This document shows, in pieces, positions 25,623 through 34,844 of a DNA stretch of 64,000 bases. Every line of letters starts with the position of its first letter. The stretch's first letter is position 1. The notes under the pieces were generated by a model. It did no database searches and was not told the DNA's origin. It worked only from the letters and a program-made list of their open reading frames with translations. A program made the position numbers and the translations under genes. Source of the stretch: Xaviernesmea oryzae (GTDB taxonomy: Bacteria; Pseudomonadota; Alphaproteobacteria; Rhizobiales; Rhizobiaceae); the NCBI RefSeq assembly GCF_900177415.1, contig NZ_FXAF01000002.1, positions 744,001-808,000 of the forward strand, given 5' to 3'.

Positions 25623-26720
25623 TTATGCCCTTCCGATGCGGCGATACCGGAAATCGTCGGCATCGGAGACGGAATTGGCCTCCCCGATCAGCGTCGCCAT
25701 ACGGCTGTGAAGCGGCGACCTGATGCAGGCCGGGTCCGTCGCGGCCGCATCGCCCGCAATAGCCATGGCCTGGCACCGGCAGCCGCCCCAGTCGACCTCC
25801 CGGCGCTCGCAGCTCCTGCAGGGCTCCAGCATCCAGCCGTCGCCGCGGAAGGCATTGAAGGCCGGTGAATTGACCCAGATGTCCGTCAGACTCCGGTCCC
25901 CGAACCGTTCGAAGTGCAGGGTCGGGATGGTTCCCGCCGCATGACACGGAAGCGCCGTGCCATCGGGGGCGACCATGAACGCATCCCGCGCCCAGCCGCC
26001 CATGCAGGCTTTCGGATAGATGGCGAAATAATCGGGCGCGACGAAGTCGATCGCCAGAATTCCCCGCAGCCGCGATTGAGCCTCCTCGACGATCTCGACC
26101 TGTCGCTCCACCGCCTCGCGACCGGGCATGAGGGCATTGCGGTTGAGAAGCGCCCAGCCGGCATATTGCACATTGGCGATCTCCAATCTCTCCGCCCCGA
26201 GGGAAAGGGCAAGATCGATGAAAGCGGGAACTTCCTCTATATTGTGCCGATGGATGGGCGCGTTGATCGTCAGCGGCAGGCCGAGTTCCACGACCCGCCT
26301 TGCGGTTTCGAGCTTCTTCTCGTGCGCGCCGCGGTTATTGCCGATTTTCTCCGTCGTCGGCGCATGGGCGCCTTGGATGCTCAATTGCACGTGGTCCAGG
26401 CCTGCATCCCGAAGCCTCTCGATCCGGCCCTCGGCAATGCCGACCCCGGCGGTGATGAGATTGGTATAGACGCCGCGCCGCGCCAGACAGCTTACGAATT
26501 GCTCGAGATCCGGCCTGAGCGTCGGCTCTCCGCCGGAGAGGTGGATCTGCAACACCCCCAGATCGGCCGCCTCTTCGAAGAGAGCAAGCCATGCTTCCGT
26601 CGAGAGCTCCTTGTCGGCCTTCAGGAGTTCGAGCGGATTGGAACAGTAGACGCATTGCAGGGGACAGCGATGCGTCAGTTCGGCCAGCATGCCGATCGGA
26701 GGCAGAAGTGCATCACTCAT
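25623..26720 (-). CDS. pqqE: PqqA peptide cyclase, radical SAM enzyme
   Basis: A 365-residue radical SAM/SPASM enzyme that joins the Glu and Tyr side chains of PqqA in the first step of PQQ synthesis. The radical SAM cluster motif is CPLQCVYC. The C-terminal SPASM cysteines are visible in CMGGWARD, LPCHAAG and CRSCERREVDWGGCRC. The ATG at 26720 overlaps the pqqD stop (ATGA). It needs PqqD as the peptide chaperone. It is last in the leftward pqqABCDE operon. Confidence 0.95.
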   Translation of the reverse strand: MSDALLPPIGMLAELTHRCPLQCVYCSNPLELLKADKELSTEAWLALFEEAADLGVLQIHLSGGEPTLRPDLEQFVSCLARRGVYTNLITAGVGIAEGRIERLRDAGLDHVQLSIQGAHAPTTEKIGNNRGAHEKKLETARRVVELGLPLTINAPIHRHNIEEVPAFIDLALSLGAERLEIANVQYAGWALLNRNALMPGREAVERQVEIVEEAQSRLRGILAIDFVAPDYFAIYPKACMGGWARDAFMVAPDGTALPCHAAGTIPTLHFERFGDRSLTDIWVNSPAFNAFRGDGWMLEPCRSCERREVDWGGCRCQAMAIAGDAAATDPACIRSPLHSRMATLIGEANSVSDADDFRYRRIGRA

Positions 26721-27019
26721 AGCGTCACCAGAAACCTGTCGGACCATTCCTGCAGGAACTGTTCGACATCGGGCGCGATATCCTCGCGCGCCGCATCATA
26801 CTGGCCGGCAAGCTCGTCGACGATCTGAAAAACCGTGTGCCGGCCGTCGCACAGTTTCAGTATATCAAGACTGACCTCGTCCGGCCAGAAAACCCTTTCC
26901 GGCGAAAGCACCGCCCAGGCACCGCGCACCGGATCGTATTGCAGCCGTACATAGCGCTTCAGATGCGGCCTCGACTGCTCGGACAGGATGGCGCGCTGAC
27001 GGCTGCTGCTTCCCATCAT
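26717..27019 (-). CDS. pqqD: PqqD, PqqA-binding peptide chaperone
   Basis: A 100-residue protein with the typical PqqD core (RPHLKRYVRLQYDPVRGAW, VLSPERVFWPDE, ILKLCDGRHTV). It carries PqqA to PqqE. Two adjacent ATGs at 27019 and 27016 follow the pqqC stop, with a 4-bp overlap. It is a stand-alone protein here, not fused to pqqC. Confidence 0.95.
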   Translation of the reverse strand: MMGSSSRQRAILSEQSRPHLKRYVRLQYDPVRGAWAVLSPERVFWPDEVSLDILKLCDGRHTVFQIVDELAGQYDAAREDIAPDVEQFLQEWSDRFLVTL

Positions 27020-27771
27020 TGCGCCTCCGGCACGAAGGCGCCCGGCGGAATGCTGCCGCCCTCTCCGTAAGCGTAGTCCAGCGCGTCCAGCATCGCCCAC
27101 AGGATATCGCACTTGAAGACGAGGGCATCGATGACCGCCTGCTGCTTTTCCGGATCGGTCGCATGCCGCAGGACATAGGCGAGCGCGAAGTCGGAGTCCC
27201 GCGGAGCCTGCGTCAGCCTCGGCATGAAATAGGCGAGCGTATCCTCCGTCACATAGCTGTATTTCGCCAGCATGGCCGGAACACGCTCGCCGATGATCAC
27301 CGGAGAAAACAGCTCCGTCAGCGACGAGGCGACGGCTTCCAGCAGGCTGCGATTGGTACAGAACGACAGATATGCTCCGACGGCGAAGCGGGTCGCGGGC
27401 AGCGCAAACCGCTCGCTCTTCACCATCTCCTCGTCGAGCCCCAGCCCGGTCGCAAGCTTGATCCAGCGGGCGATGCCGCCGTCCCAGCCGGTCGTCCCGT
27501 CGTGATCCTCGATCCTGCGGCGCCATTCGACGCGGAATTCCGGATCCGCCGCCCGCGCGACGATCGTCGCATCCTTGCGGGGGATCATGGCCTGATAACA
27601 GTACCGGTTGAGCGCCCAGGCCTGAAGTTCGGCCTTGGTCAACGTCCCCGCCGTCATCCTGTGATGGTAGGGATGGCGATTGTGGTATCGTTCGGCCCCG
27701 ACCTGACGGAGTACCTCTTCGAGCCCGGCGGGCGTCAATCCGTTTCGCGCCGCGTCTGCAAAGTCGCTCAT
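27016..27771 (-). CDS. pqqC: Pyrroloquinoline-quinone synthase
   Basis: A 251-residue cofactor-free oxidase catalysing the final ring closure and eight-electron oxidation to PQQ. Typical segments are YHNRHPYHHRMTAG, NRYCYQAMIPRKDATI, IEDHDGT and YLSFCTNRSLLEAVASSLTE. It overlaps pqqB and pqqD by 4 bp on either side. Confidence 0.95.
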   Translation of the reverse strand: MSDFADAARNGLTPAGLEEVLRQVGAERYHNRHPYHHRMTAGTLTKAELQAWALNRYCYQAMIPRKDATIVARAADPEFRVEWRRRIEDHDGTTGWDGGIARWIKLATGLGLDEEMVKSERFALPATRFAVGAYLSFCTNRSLLEAVASSLTELFSPVIIGERVPAMLAKYSYVTEDTLAYFMPRLTQAPRDSDFALAYVLRHATDPEKQQAVIDALVFKCDILWAMLDALDYAYGEGGSIPPGAFVPEAQ

Positions 27772-28706
27772 AGGCGGATCTCCATCCCGTCATAGCCGAT
27801 CTCCCACCCACCTGCCCTCACCGCTGCCGTTTCGGGTGAACTCTCGTCGAGGATCGGATTGGTGTTGTTGATATGGACATAGACGCGGCGAGCGGGCGCG
27901 ACTTCTGCAAGCAGGGCCATGGACCCGTCCGGACCGGCAATGTGCAGGTGTCCCATGCGCCGGCCCGTCTTCGTGCCGACACCAGCCTTCGGCATCTCGT
28001 CGTCCGTATAGACCGTGCCGTCGAAAAGCAGACATGCCGCAGCGGCAATACGTTCTTTCAGGTCAGCATAGATGGCGGCACAGCCCGGTACATACAGCAC
28101 CGGGGAATCATGTCCCTCCTGCAGAATGCGCACTCCGACCGTATCGCCTTCCTGCGTGCCGAAACCTTCTTCCGCCTTGCCGGCATCCTCCAGAAACAGG
28201 GCCACCTTGCCGGGAACCGGAAAAGCCTCGATGACGATGGAGGTCGGCTTGCCCTGCCAATCGGCAATCGGCGTCGGAACGTCAAGGCGAAGCTCGCGGC
28301 GCTCGACCAGTTCCCTGTCCAGAACATTGAAAATGCTGTTTTCGGCAAGCACGCGAAGCACCCGCGCCGTTGCGTAGATGACGAAGCGATGCCGCTCGCG
28401 CAGGCTCAAAAGCCCGGCGATATGATCGACATCCGCATTCGTCAGGATAACGGCCCGGATGGGTGAGGACCGCAGGGGACCGTCTTCGCTCGGCTGCAAT
28501 TCCGCAGTCGCCGCAATCTGCTCGCGAATGTCCGGGGACGCGTTGAAGAGGATCCAGTCCTTGCCGTCGGCGGACACGCCGAGACTCGATTGCGTCCGCG
28601 GCCGGAAGCCGCCTTCACCCTTGCGTGCGGAACGGCTCAGCCGATAATTGCAGTTCCATTGGGGGAATCCCCCGCCTGCCGCGGAGCCGAGGATCTTCAG
28701 CCGCAT
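27768..28706 (-). CDS. pqqB: PqqB, metallo-beta-lactamase-fold oxygenase
   Basis: A 312-residue protein with LGSAAGGGFPQWNCNC-like N-terminus (GSAAGGGFPQWNCNYRLS) and the metal-binding region TNADVDHIAGLLSLRE. PqqB hydroxylates the Tyr part of the cross-linked intermediate. The usual HXHXDH motif is altered to the NADVDH pattern normal for PqqB. The C-terminal part has HINNTNPILDESS. GGAAG lies about 10 bases before the start. Confidence 0.94.
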   Translation of the reverse strand: MRLKILGSAAGGGFPQWNCNYRLSRSARKGEGGFRPRTQSSLGVSADGKDWILFNASPDIREQIAATAELQPSEDGPLRSSPIRAVILTNADVDHIAGLLSLRERHRFVIYATARVLRVLAENSIFNVLDRELVERRELRLDVPTPIADWQGKPTSIVIEAFPVPGKVALFLEDAGKAEEGFGTQEGDTVGVRILQEGHDSPVLYVPGCAAIYADLKERIAAAACLLFDGTVYTDDEMPKAGVGTKTGRRMGHLHIAGPDGSMALLAEVAPARRVYVHINNTNPILDESSPETAAVRAGGWEIGYDGMEIRL

Positions 28707-28772
28707 GTGATGATGCTTCCTTCCGACGGCAGCCGCTCCATGCGGACATGCCGCATGGAGCGGTGGATGCGC

Positions 28773-28868
28773 TTATTTCTTAGCCTTGAGTTCGGCGGAC
28801 TGGTAACGTGACATTTCCATTCCGACGGCAACCGTGCACATCGTCGGCTTTTTCCAGCTTTTCTTCAT
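28773..28868 (-). CDS. pqqA: PqqA precursor peptide
   Basis: A 31-residue peptide, the ribosomal precursor of PQQ. The conserved Glu-x3-Tyr pair that becomes the cofactor is E18 and Y22 (GMEMSRY). The start at 28868 has GAGGAG 5 bases upstream. It lies 66 bp before pqqB. Longer readings of this frame start upstream without a ribosome site. Confidence 0.93.
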   Translation of the reverse strand: MKKSWKKPTMCTVAVGMEMSRYQSAELKAKK

Positions 28869-28893
28869 AAGCTTCTCCTCTCGCTCTTTGCCC

Positions 28894-28913
28894 GAGATCA
28901 ACGATTTGATCTC
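28894..28913. promoter_or_regulatory. Inverted repeat in the pqqA upstream region
   Basis: The arms gagatca and tgatctc are separated by 6 bp, about 25 bp upstream of the pqqA start. They lie in the 208-bp gap after xoxJ. It could be an operator or a leader hairpin. No binding protein is identifiable. Confidence 0.3.
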
Positions 28914-29076
28914 CTCCGGCATCGTGCGCCCACCGGCGCAAGCTCTGAAATTCGGGACGTTTCGCGCCTGCCATTCTGAAGCAGTCCGAAGGCTACCACA
29001 GGCCGAACCTCGTCCCAACGCAATCGCCCTTCACATCGGCGACATCAGGGCATCCGGCAGAATGCCGGGAACGTCG

Positions 29077-29934
29077 CTACCCCTTGATCTCGTTGCCGGC
29101 TTCATCGATCAGCGGCACCTGATATTGCAGAAGAATCCGGTTAATTTCCGGCTGGCTTTCCCTGATGACGGTGTTCAGCGTGCGCTTCCATTCCTGATCG
29201 GACGGACGCACGCCCATGGTGATGCGGTAGGACATATGGCTGCCCTGCTCCTTGAGAAGCGGCACCACGACGAAATCCGGATTGATTTCCTTGACGTAGT
29301 AACCGGCCATCGGTCCCCACAGGAAAGCAACGTCGATCGCGTCGTTCTGGAGGTCCTTCAGCATCACCTCGGCCATGGAAGGCATCGTGCGCGTATCCAC
29401 CATCAAGGGATAGGTCTTGGCGGTCCGCATCAGGTTGGCTTTTGCCAGGTTTGCGCTCGGCGGCGTTCCCGCAACGACGCCCACTCGCTTGCCGGCGAGC
29501 TTGGGGTCCTCGATGGTGTCCACGCCCTCCAGGCCGCTTCCCTTCTTGAAGACCATGACATAGGTCGAGCGGTAATAGGCATTGGTGTTCTGCACGAGCT
29601 CGTCGCCCTGGGCATAGCCCATGATGATATCGCAACGATTGGCCCTCAGCGTATTGCGGACGAAGCCGGTCGCCATCGGATACCATGTATAGGCAACCGA
29701 CTTGCGACCGGTCTTCGCCGCCACAAGCTCCGCCAGCTTGTTTTCGAAGCCTTGCCCGCTTTCATCAGTGAACGGCATGTTCGAGGGATCGGCACAGACA
29801 CGCAGCACGTCCGGATCGACCAGCTCGCCCGCGGCGCCGAGCCCGGCGGTCTGCGCGAATGCTGCGGCCGGGACCGCGGCGATCGCCGCGATCAGGGAGA
29901 GTATGTAAAGACCGCAGGATTTGCGTGCAGACAT
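29077..29934 (-). CDS. xoxJ: XoxJ, periplasmic binding-like partner of methanol dehydrogenase
   Basis: A 285-residue periplasmic protein of the quinoprotein-associated solute-binding family. A signal peptide (YILSLIAAIAAVPAAAFAQ) is followed by the bilobed fold (LRVCADPSNMPFTDESGQGFENKLAELV, CDIIMGYAQGDELVQNTNAYYRSTY). XoxJ is thought to help activate or assemble XoxF. I placed the start at 29934, 4 bp after xoxG's stop. A longer reading overlaps xoxG and has no support. It is third in xoxF-xoxG-xoxJ. Confidence 0.9.
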   Translation of the reverse strand: MSARKSCGLYILSLIAAIAAVPAAAFAQTAGLGAAGELVDPDVLRVCADPSNMPFTDESGQGFENKLAELVAAKTGRKSVAYTWYPMATGFVRNTLRANRCDIIMGYAQGDELVQNTNAYYRSTYVMVFKKGSGLEGVDTIEDPKLAGKRVGVVAGTPPSANLAKANLMRTAKTYPLMVDTRTMPSMAEVMLKDLQNDAIDVAFLWGPMAGYYVKEINPDFVVVPLLKEQGSHMSYRITMGVRPSDQEWKRTLNTVIRESQPEINRILLQYQVPLIDEAGNEIKG

Positions 29935-29938
29935 ATGC

Positions 29939-30460
29939 TCAGCTCCCCATGCACGATGCTTCTTGGTCTTTGGCCGCCTGCGGCTTGTCCGCTTTCTTGG
30001 GAGGCCTGCCGCGCGGGATCCCGTCGACCGCACGCGCCCGCAGGTAGATGTAGATATCGTCCATATAACAGTAGACGTTCTTGTTTTCGCCGAAGGCGGG
30101 CATGACGTTTTCCTTGCCGCCGCCGACATTCTTTCGTCCCTCTGCGACGATCGAAAGAAACGTCGGATAATCCATCGTCTTCAACGAGTTGACGAGCGCC
30201 GGCGCATAGCTGGAACCCATCCCGTCGGGACCGTGACAGGTATGGCAGTCCGAATGATAGCGGCGATATCCGCTGAACGTGTACCAATCCACGGTTCCGT
30301 CATCCTGGAGCTTGAACGTGGGGGTTCCCTCGGCATCGAAGTATTTGCCGTCTTCTTCGGTAACGGCTGCGGCCTTCTGCTTGTCGTCGGCGGCAAGGGT
30401 GATGCTGGAACCGATAAGAAGGGCCATGGCGATAACCGAGACTGTTTTGCGGACAGACAT
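29939..30460 (-). CDS. xoxG: XoxG, c-type cytochrome electron acceptor of XoxF
   Basis: A 173-residue periplasmic cytochrome c with a signal peptide (VSVIAMALLIGSSITLAAD). The haem site is C72-HT-C75-H76 (DCHTCHGPDG) and the probable axial methionine is M120 (ENVMPAFG). The middle WYTFSGYRRYHSDCHTCHG is characteristic of the XoxG/c-L group. It takes electrons from XoxF's PQQ. The C-terminus is Lys/Pro-rich with a late Cys. It lies 176 bp downstream of xoxF beyond a strong hairpin. Confidence 0.92.
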   Translation of the reverse strand: MSVRKTVSVIAMALLIGSSITLAADDKQKAAAVTEEDGKYFDAEGTPTFKLQDDGTVDWYTFSGYRRYHSDCHTCHGPDGMGSSYAPALVNSLKTMDYPTFLSIVAEGRKNVGGGKENVMPAFGENKNVYCYMDDIYIYLRARAVDGIPRGRPPKKADKPQAAKDQEASCMGS

Positions 30461-30547
30461 TCCTACCTCTTTCTCATTTCGCCACGGACACAGCTTTGCT
30501 GTCGCGATGCGGCGTTGACAGGTGGGTTGTGGATTGCGTGGCGAAAT

Positions 30548-30586
30548 CGAGGGCCCGCCCGGGATTCCCGGCGATCCGGGCCCTCG
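30548..30586 (-). terminator. Strong hairpin between xoxF and xoxG
   Basis: A perfect 10-bp stem, cgagggcccg (30548-30557) with cgggccctcg (30577-30586), encloses a second stem ccggg-att-cccgg (30559-30571). Read leftwards it is followed by ATTT, only a short T-run. It probably attenuates transcription or protects the xoxF message end, so that xoxF is made in excess over xoxG and xoxJ. Confidence 0.65.
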
Positions 30587-30636
30587 TTTCTCTGCATCAC
30601 CGACTCCTCGAGATCGGCGTGCCTATACTCCCGCTA

Positions 30637-32538
30637 TCAATCCGGGAGGCCGAAGACGGTGAGCTGACCGCCCAGCGTCGTGTAGTCGGCAAGAGCGGCG
30701 TATCCGCCGACCGCGCCGAGACCTGCCGTGGCAATCGACTGCTGTTCGTCAGTCGGCGCCTTCTGGCCGGCAACCGCAGTCTGCCAGGCAGCCGCGCCTT
30801 CGGCCTGGAGCAGACCGCCTGCGAGGCCGATACCTGCCCAGCCGCCGACACCCGACAGCACGGCGATATACTGCTTGCCGTTGTGCTCGAAGGTGTTGAT
30901 GTTGCCGATGATGCCGGACGGGGTCTTGAACTTGTAGAGTTCGTTACCGTCGTGATCGACAGCCTTGATATAGCCTTCCAGCGTGCCGTAGAAGACGACG
31001 TCGCCATCGGTCGACAGCGCGCCCGACCATACCGAGAACTGCTCCGGCTTCGACCAGACGATCTCACCCTTGGCGGCATCCCAGGCGATGAAGTTGCCCA
31101 TCCCGCCATGGCTGTTGGGAGTGGGATACATCGACACCGTCGCGCCCACATAGGGCTGACCGGCGGTATAGCTTACCTTGTACGGCTCGTAGTCCATGCA
31201 GACATGGTTGGTCGGCACGTAGAACAGCCCGGTCTTCGGGGAATACGTGGCCGGCTGCTGGTCCTTGGTGCCAAGCGCCGCGGGGCATACGCCCGTGGTG
31301 TTGGTGTCCTCGCCGTTCTGCTGGGTCGAATACTGAGCCACGACCTGCGGACGGCCATACTGCTCGCTCTTCGGGTCCATGACGACTTCCGTCGCCCAGT
31401 TGACCGTCGGATCGTACTTCTTGGCGACAAGCAGCTCGCCATCTCCGCGGTCCAGCGTATAGGCGAAGCCGTTTCGGTCGAAATGGACCAGAACGTCATG
31501 CGCCGCACCGTTGACCTGCATGCCGTCGACGAGGATCATCTCGTTGACGCCATCGTAGTCCCATTCGTCATGCGGGGTCATCTGATAGACCCACTTCGCC
31601 ATGCCGGTGTCGGCGTCGCGGGCGAAGATCGTCATCGACCACTTGTTGTCGCCGGGCCGCTGGACCGGGTTCCAGGTCGAGGGGTTGCCGGTTCCGTAAT
31701 AGACCAGGTTCAGCTTCGGATCGAAGGCATACCAGCCCCAGGTCGTTCCGCCGCCCTGCTTCCACTGCTCGCCTTCCCAGCTGCTGACGCCGGAATCCTT
31801 GCCGACCGGCTTGCCGAGCTGGGTCGTCTTCTCGCCGTCCATCAGGGTTTCGGAGTCGGGACCGGTCGAGTAGGCCTTCCAGGCGACCGAACCGTCCTTC
31901 AGGTTATACGCGGTCACATGGCCGCGGACACCGAACTCGCCGCCGGAAATGCCGATCAGCACCTTGTCCTTGAAGACCATCGGAGCGGAGGTTCCGCTCT
32001 CACCCTGGCCGCCGGCGGTGTTCTCGCCGTTTTTCGCCTGCCAGGCGACCTTGCCCGTCTTGGCGTCGAGGGCGGTTACCGTCGTATCGGCCTGGTAGAG
32101 GATGATCTTGCCGTCGCCATAGGCGACGCCGCGGTTGACCGTGTCGCAGCACATGATCGGAATGACGTTCGGATCCTGCTTGGGCTCATATTTCCAAAGG
32201 ATCTTGCCGTCGTTGTTGAGGTCTAGGGCATAGACCGTATTCGGGAACGGCGCATGGACGTACATGACGTCGCCGATCACCAGAGGTCCACCTTCATGGC
32301 CGCGCAGCACGCCGGTCGAAAACGTCCACTTGACCTGAAGGTTCTTCACATTGTCCTTGTTGATCTGGTTCAATTTCGAATAGCGGGTATTGGCATAGTC
32401 ACCCGTCGGAATCGCCCAGTTCTTGGAATCGGAGATCAGCTTCTGGACCTCGTCATTGGCAAATACTCCTCCCGCCAATGATAGAGATACCGCAGCCGTC
32501 ACCAATGCCGATGTCATGAAGTTTGCACGTACACGCAT
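30637..32538 (-). CDS. xoxF: Lanthanide-dependent methanol dehydrogenase XoxF
   Basis: A 633-residue periplasmic PQQ enzyme that oxidises methanol. It has a signal peptide ([18 protein letters not shown]), the vicinal disulphide C130-C131, metal ligands E201 (GGEFG) and N285 ([10 protein letters not shown]), and catalytic D327. Two residues later D329 is present (HDEWDYDG), the mark that separates lanthanide XoxF from calcium MxaF. W motifs of the eight-bladed propeller repeat through the chain. GGGAGG precedes the start. No mxaF or mxaI is in the window, so methanol oxidation here would depend on lanthanides. Confidence 0.96.
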   Translation of the reverse strand: MRVRANFMTSALVTAAVSLSLAGGVFANDEVQKLISDSKNWAIPTGDYANTRYSKLNQINKDNVKNLQVKWTFSTGVLRGHEGGPLVIGDVMYVHAPFPNTVYALDLNNDGKILWKYEPKQDPNVIPIMCCDTVNRGVAYGDGKIILYQADTTVTALDAKTGKVAWQAKNGENTAGGQGESGTSAPMVFKDKVLIGISGGEFGVRGHVTAYNLKDGSVAWKAYSTGPDSETLMDGEKTTQLGKPVGKDSGVSSWEGEQWKQGGGTTWGWYAFDPKLNLVYYGTGNPSTWNPVQRPGDNKWSMTIFARDADTGMAKWVYQMTPHDEWDYDGVNEMILVDGMQVNGAAHDVLVHFDRNGFAYTLDRGDGELLVAKKYDPTVNWATEVVMDPKSEQYGRPQVVAQYSTQQNGEDTNTTGVCPAALGTKDQQPATYSPKTGLFYVPTNHVCMDYEPYKVSYTAGQPYVGATVSMYPTPNSHGGMGNFIAWDAAKGEIVWSKPEQFSVWSGALSTDGDVVFYGTLEGYIKAVDHDGNELYKFKTPSGIIGNINTFEHNGKQYIAVLSGVGGWAGIGLAGGLLQAEGAAAWQTAVAGQKAPTDEQQSIATAGLGAVGGYAALADYTTLGGQLTVFGLPD

Positions 32539-32962
32539 TTAGTCCTCCCTAAGTTCGCATGGATGACATGTTGCGGCTGCGCCCGTTTCATAACAGGAGC
32601 CCCGCGTCACCAGTTCAGCGTGTGGGAAGTATTTCCGGCAGCGTGTCACGACCTAAGCCAGGCGCGCGGAGGGCACCGTTACCGCCCACCCGCTTGGCCT
32701 ACGAAGACTGTCACCACTCCCTTGACGGTAACGTCCTTGAAGCCGGAAACAACCTAACCATAAGAGATAGAATTGTTTTCCGCAAGCGTGTTTCTCAATC
32801 AATATTCGCTGCACCGCACCATATTTTTATTGCGCTGCGATAAACTATACTCGGAAAATTATCCTATGTTACTGGATATCGAGGTTATTTTTAAATTATA
32901 CTTAGACAATTAGTTGCACCCGCTGTCGAGGCGTGCACTGCGCCGCACGGAAAGGATATGCC
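32539..32962. promoter_or_regulatory. Divergent region upstream of xoxF
   Basis: A 424-bp non-coding stretch between xoxF (left) and a small secreted-protein gene (right). The part from about 32750 to 32920 is strongly AT-rich and should hold promoters for both. An inverted pair cgttacc (32677-32683) and ggtaacg (32727-32733) is present. I see no recognisable operator or riboswitch. Confidence 0.4.
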
Positions 32963-33313
32963 ATGGTCACGCTTGAGAAGTTTCCCATAGCCCTGATTGC
33001 ATCCGCAGCAATCGGCTTTGCCGTTCCGGCAGCGGCGGCGACCAGCTATCCGACCAATGTGGTCGCCGAATACGTCTATGCCTGCATGAAGGCCAACGGC
33101 GAGAATCGCGCCATCCTCGATCGCTGCTCCTGCTCGATCGACGTCATCGAATCGATCGTTCCCTATGACCGTTACGAGGCAGCCGCCACCTTCAGGCAAA
33201 TGGGGCTGGTCGCCGGGGAAACCGGCGCGCTGTTTCGCGAAAGCGCCCCCGCCAAGGCGGCGATAGCGGAATTGAAAAGGGCGCAGGCCGAAGCCGACAT
33301 ACGCTGCTTCTAA
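32963..33313 (+). CDS. Small secreted cysteine-containing protein near xoxF, unknown function
   Basis: A 116-residue protein with a signal peptide (PIALIASAAIGFAVPAAAAT) and a mature part of about 90 residues. It has four cysteines (C41, C55, C57, C115) in the pattern YACMKANGEN, DRCSCSID and C-terminal RCF, which suggests two disulphides or a metal site. GGAAAGGAT lies upstream of the ATG. It is divergent from xoxF and convergent with the ABC ATPase gene, 6 bp away. I do not recognise the family. Its position suggests a periplasmic role in methanol oxidation or metal handling. Confidence 0.7.
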   Translation: MVTLEKFPIALIASAAIGFAVPAAAATSYPTNVVAEYVYACMKANGENRAILDRCSCSIDVIESIVPYDRYEAAATFRQMGLVAGETGALFRESAPAKAAIAELKRAQAEADIRCF

Positions 33314-33319
33314 GCCAGC

Positions 33320-34069
33320 CTAAGATTGCGCCGGAAATCTCTCGCGGAACGAGCGCAGGATATCGCTGCAGATCTGCGCGTTCCTCGCCTGCCGGGGGAC
33401 GCGCACCAGAAACGATCCGATGACATGCGCCGGACGCGGCGACAGAACGACGATCCGGTCCGCCAGCATGATCGCCTCGAGCAGGTTGTGCGTTACCATC
33501 AGGACCGTCGTCGGATGCGCCGACCATATTTCGAGCAGCAGATAGCGAAGCTGCTGTGCGGTCGCTTCGTCGAGGGAGACGAAGGGTTCGTCGAGAACCA
33601 GCAGGTCCGGCTCGATCACAAGCGCCCTCGCAAGGGCTGCGCGGCGCGCGAGCCCCAGCGAAAGTTCTCCGGGGTAAAAGGCCCGCATTCCGGACAGACC
33701 GAGCGCGTCGAACAATCGATCGAGGTTCTTGCCCTGAAGGCTTTTCGGCAAGACCAGACGCACGTTTTCCTCGACCGTTCGCCACGGCAGAAGGATGGGT
33801 TCCTGGAAAACCATGCCGATGCGCGGCTCCCTTTCCCCCGGCAGCGCTATGCGCCCCTCGAAGGACCGGTCCAGGCCGAGGAGCAGCCGCAGCGTCGTGG
33901 TCTTGCCGCATCCGGAAGGGCCGACAAGGCAGACGAACTCGTTCGGCTCTGCTGCAAAACTGAGATCGCGCAGGACCTCGATGCTGCCGCCCTTCGACGA
34001 CTCGAACGATTTGTGCCTGACTTCGATTTCAAGCCGCGCGTCTGCGCCAGCGAGTTGAGGTGTGTTCAA
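33320..34069 (-). CDS. ABC transporter ATP-binding protein (NitT/TauT type)
   Basis: A 249-residue ATPase with Walker A GPSGCGKTT, Q-loop MVFQEPILLPWRTV and Walker B LLVLDEPFVSLDE. The signature is ELSLGLARR, not LSGGM, an unusual change that still keeps the helix dipole glycine. It overlaps the permease gene by 41 bp, an unusually long overlap for coupled genes. The substrate is unknown. The location between xoxF and a cytochrome suggests a role in C1 growth. Confidence 0.87.
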   Translation of the reverse strand: MNTPQLAGADARLEIEVRHKSFESSKGGSIEVLRDLSFAAEPNEFVCLVGPSGCGKTTTLRLLLGLDRSFEGRIALPGEREPRIGMVFQEPILLPWRTVEENVRLVLPKSLQGKNLDRLFDALGLSGMRAFYPGELSLGLARRAALARALVIEPDLLVLDEPFVSLDEATAQQLRYLLLEIWSAHPTTVLMVTHNLLEAIMLADRIVVLSPRPAHVIGSFLVRVPRQARNAQICSDILRSFRERFPAQS

Positions 34070-34844
34070 GGGGCTGCACCAGAAGGAATTCGATCAAGAG
34101 CATCACGCAGACGAAGGCCAGCGTGTAGGCGAGGATGGAGGCAACGTCGAAGAGCTGAAAATAAAGGTTGATCTGGAAGCCGACGCCGTTCGAACGGCCG
34201 AGAAGCTCGACGACGAGGACAATCTTCCAGATCAGCGAAATGCCGGAACGGGAAGCCGCGGCCAGATAGGGCTGCAGCTGCGGCAGCAGGACGTGGCGCA
34301 ATCGCGAAAGCGGCCCGAACCTGTAGACCTTCGCCATGTCGGTATAGCGCAGATCGAGCGCGCGGGTCCCTTCCCGCATGGTGACGATGACGTTCGGTAT
34401 CTTGTTGAAGGCCACGGCGCCGATGGCCGCCACCTCGTTCAGCCCGAACCAGATATAGGCAAGGACGATGACCACCAGCGCCGGAACGTTCAGGGAAAGA
34501 ATGACCCAGGGATCGAGAAACCGGTCCGCCCGCGGATAGCTTCCGAGGAAGATGCCGATCGCCGAGCCGATGACCATGGCCAGCAGGAACGAAGCAGCCA
34601 CACGGCCAAGGGTTATTCCCAGATGGTAGGGAAGATCTCCCTTAGCCGTCTCACGGGCCATGACGCGCAGGACATCGAGCGGAGGCGGGAAGGCACGACT
34701 GGGCCAGAGGGTTGCCGACAGATGCCACGCGACGGCCAGAACGACGACCGATGCGATGACCGTCAGCAACGGTCCGAAACTGCGTCTTCGCGCGGCCTTC
34801 TCCATTTGCACCTGCGACGATGAGCCAAGAGAAACCGAACTCAC
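34029..34844 (-). CDS. ABC transporter permease (NitT/TauT type)
   Basis: A 271-residue inner-membrane protein with about six helices and the EAA-type loop (KIPNVIVTMREGTRALD). The listed GTG start directly follows the binding-protein stop with GGGGGA upstream. An ATG at 34805 with AGG 5 bases upstream is also plausible and would remove 13 residues. It works with the flanking ATPase and binding protein. Confidence 0.86.
   Translation of the reverse strand: MSSVSLGSSSQVQMEKAARRRSFGPLLTVIASVVVLAVAWHLSATLWPSRAFPPPLDVLRVMARETAKGDLPYHLGITLGRVAASFLLAMVIGSAIGIFLGSYPRADRFLDPWVILSLNVPALVVIVLAYIWFGLNEVAAIGAVAFNKIPNVIVTMREGTRALDLRYTDMAKVYRFGPLSRLRHVLLPQLQPYLAAASRSGISLIWKIVLVVELLGRSNGVGFQINLYFQLFDVASILAYTLAFVCVMLLIEFLLVQPLEHTSTRWRRRAA

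Noticed and set aside
24116..25663. 515-codon open frame on the minus strand across atzF
   Set aside because: It is antisense to an intact allophanate hydrolase with all catalytic residues. It is rich in Arg, Gly and Asp and has no family match.
30637..32538. Calcium-type methanol dehydrogenase MxaF
   Set aside because: Asp is present two residues after the catalytic Asp, no mxaI follows, and xoxG/xoxJ are the partners.
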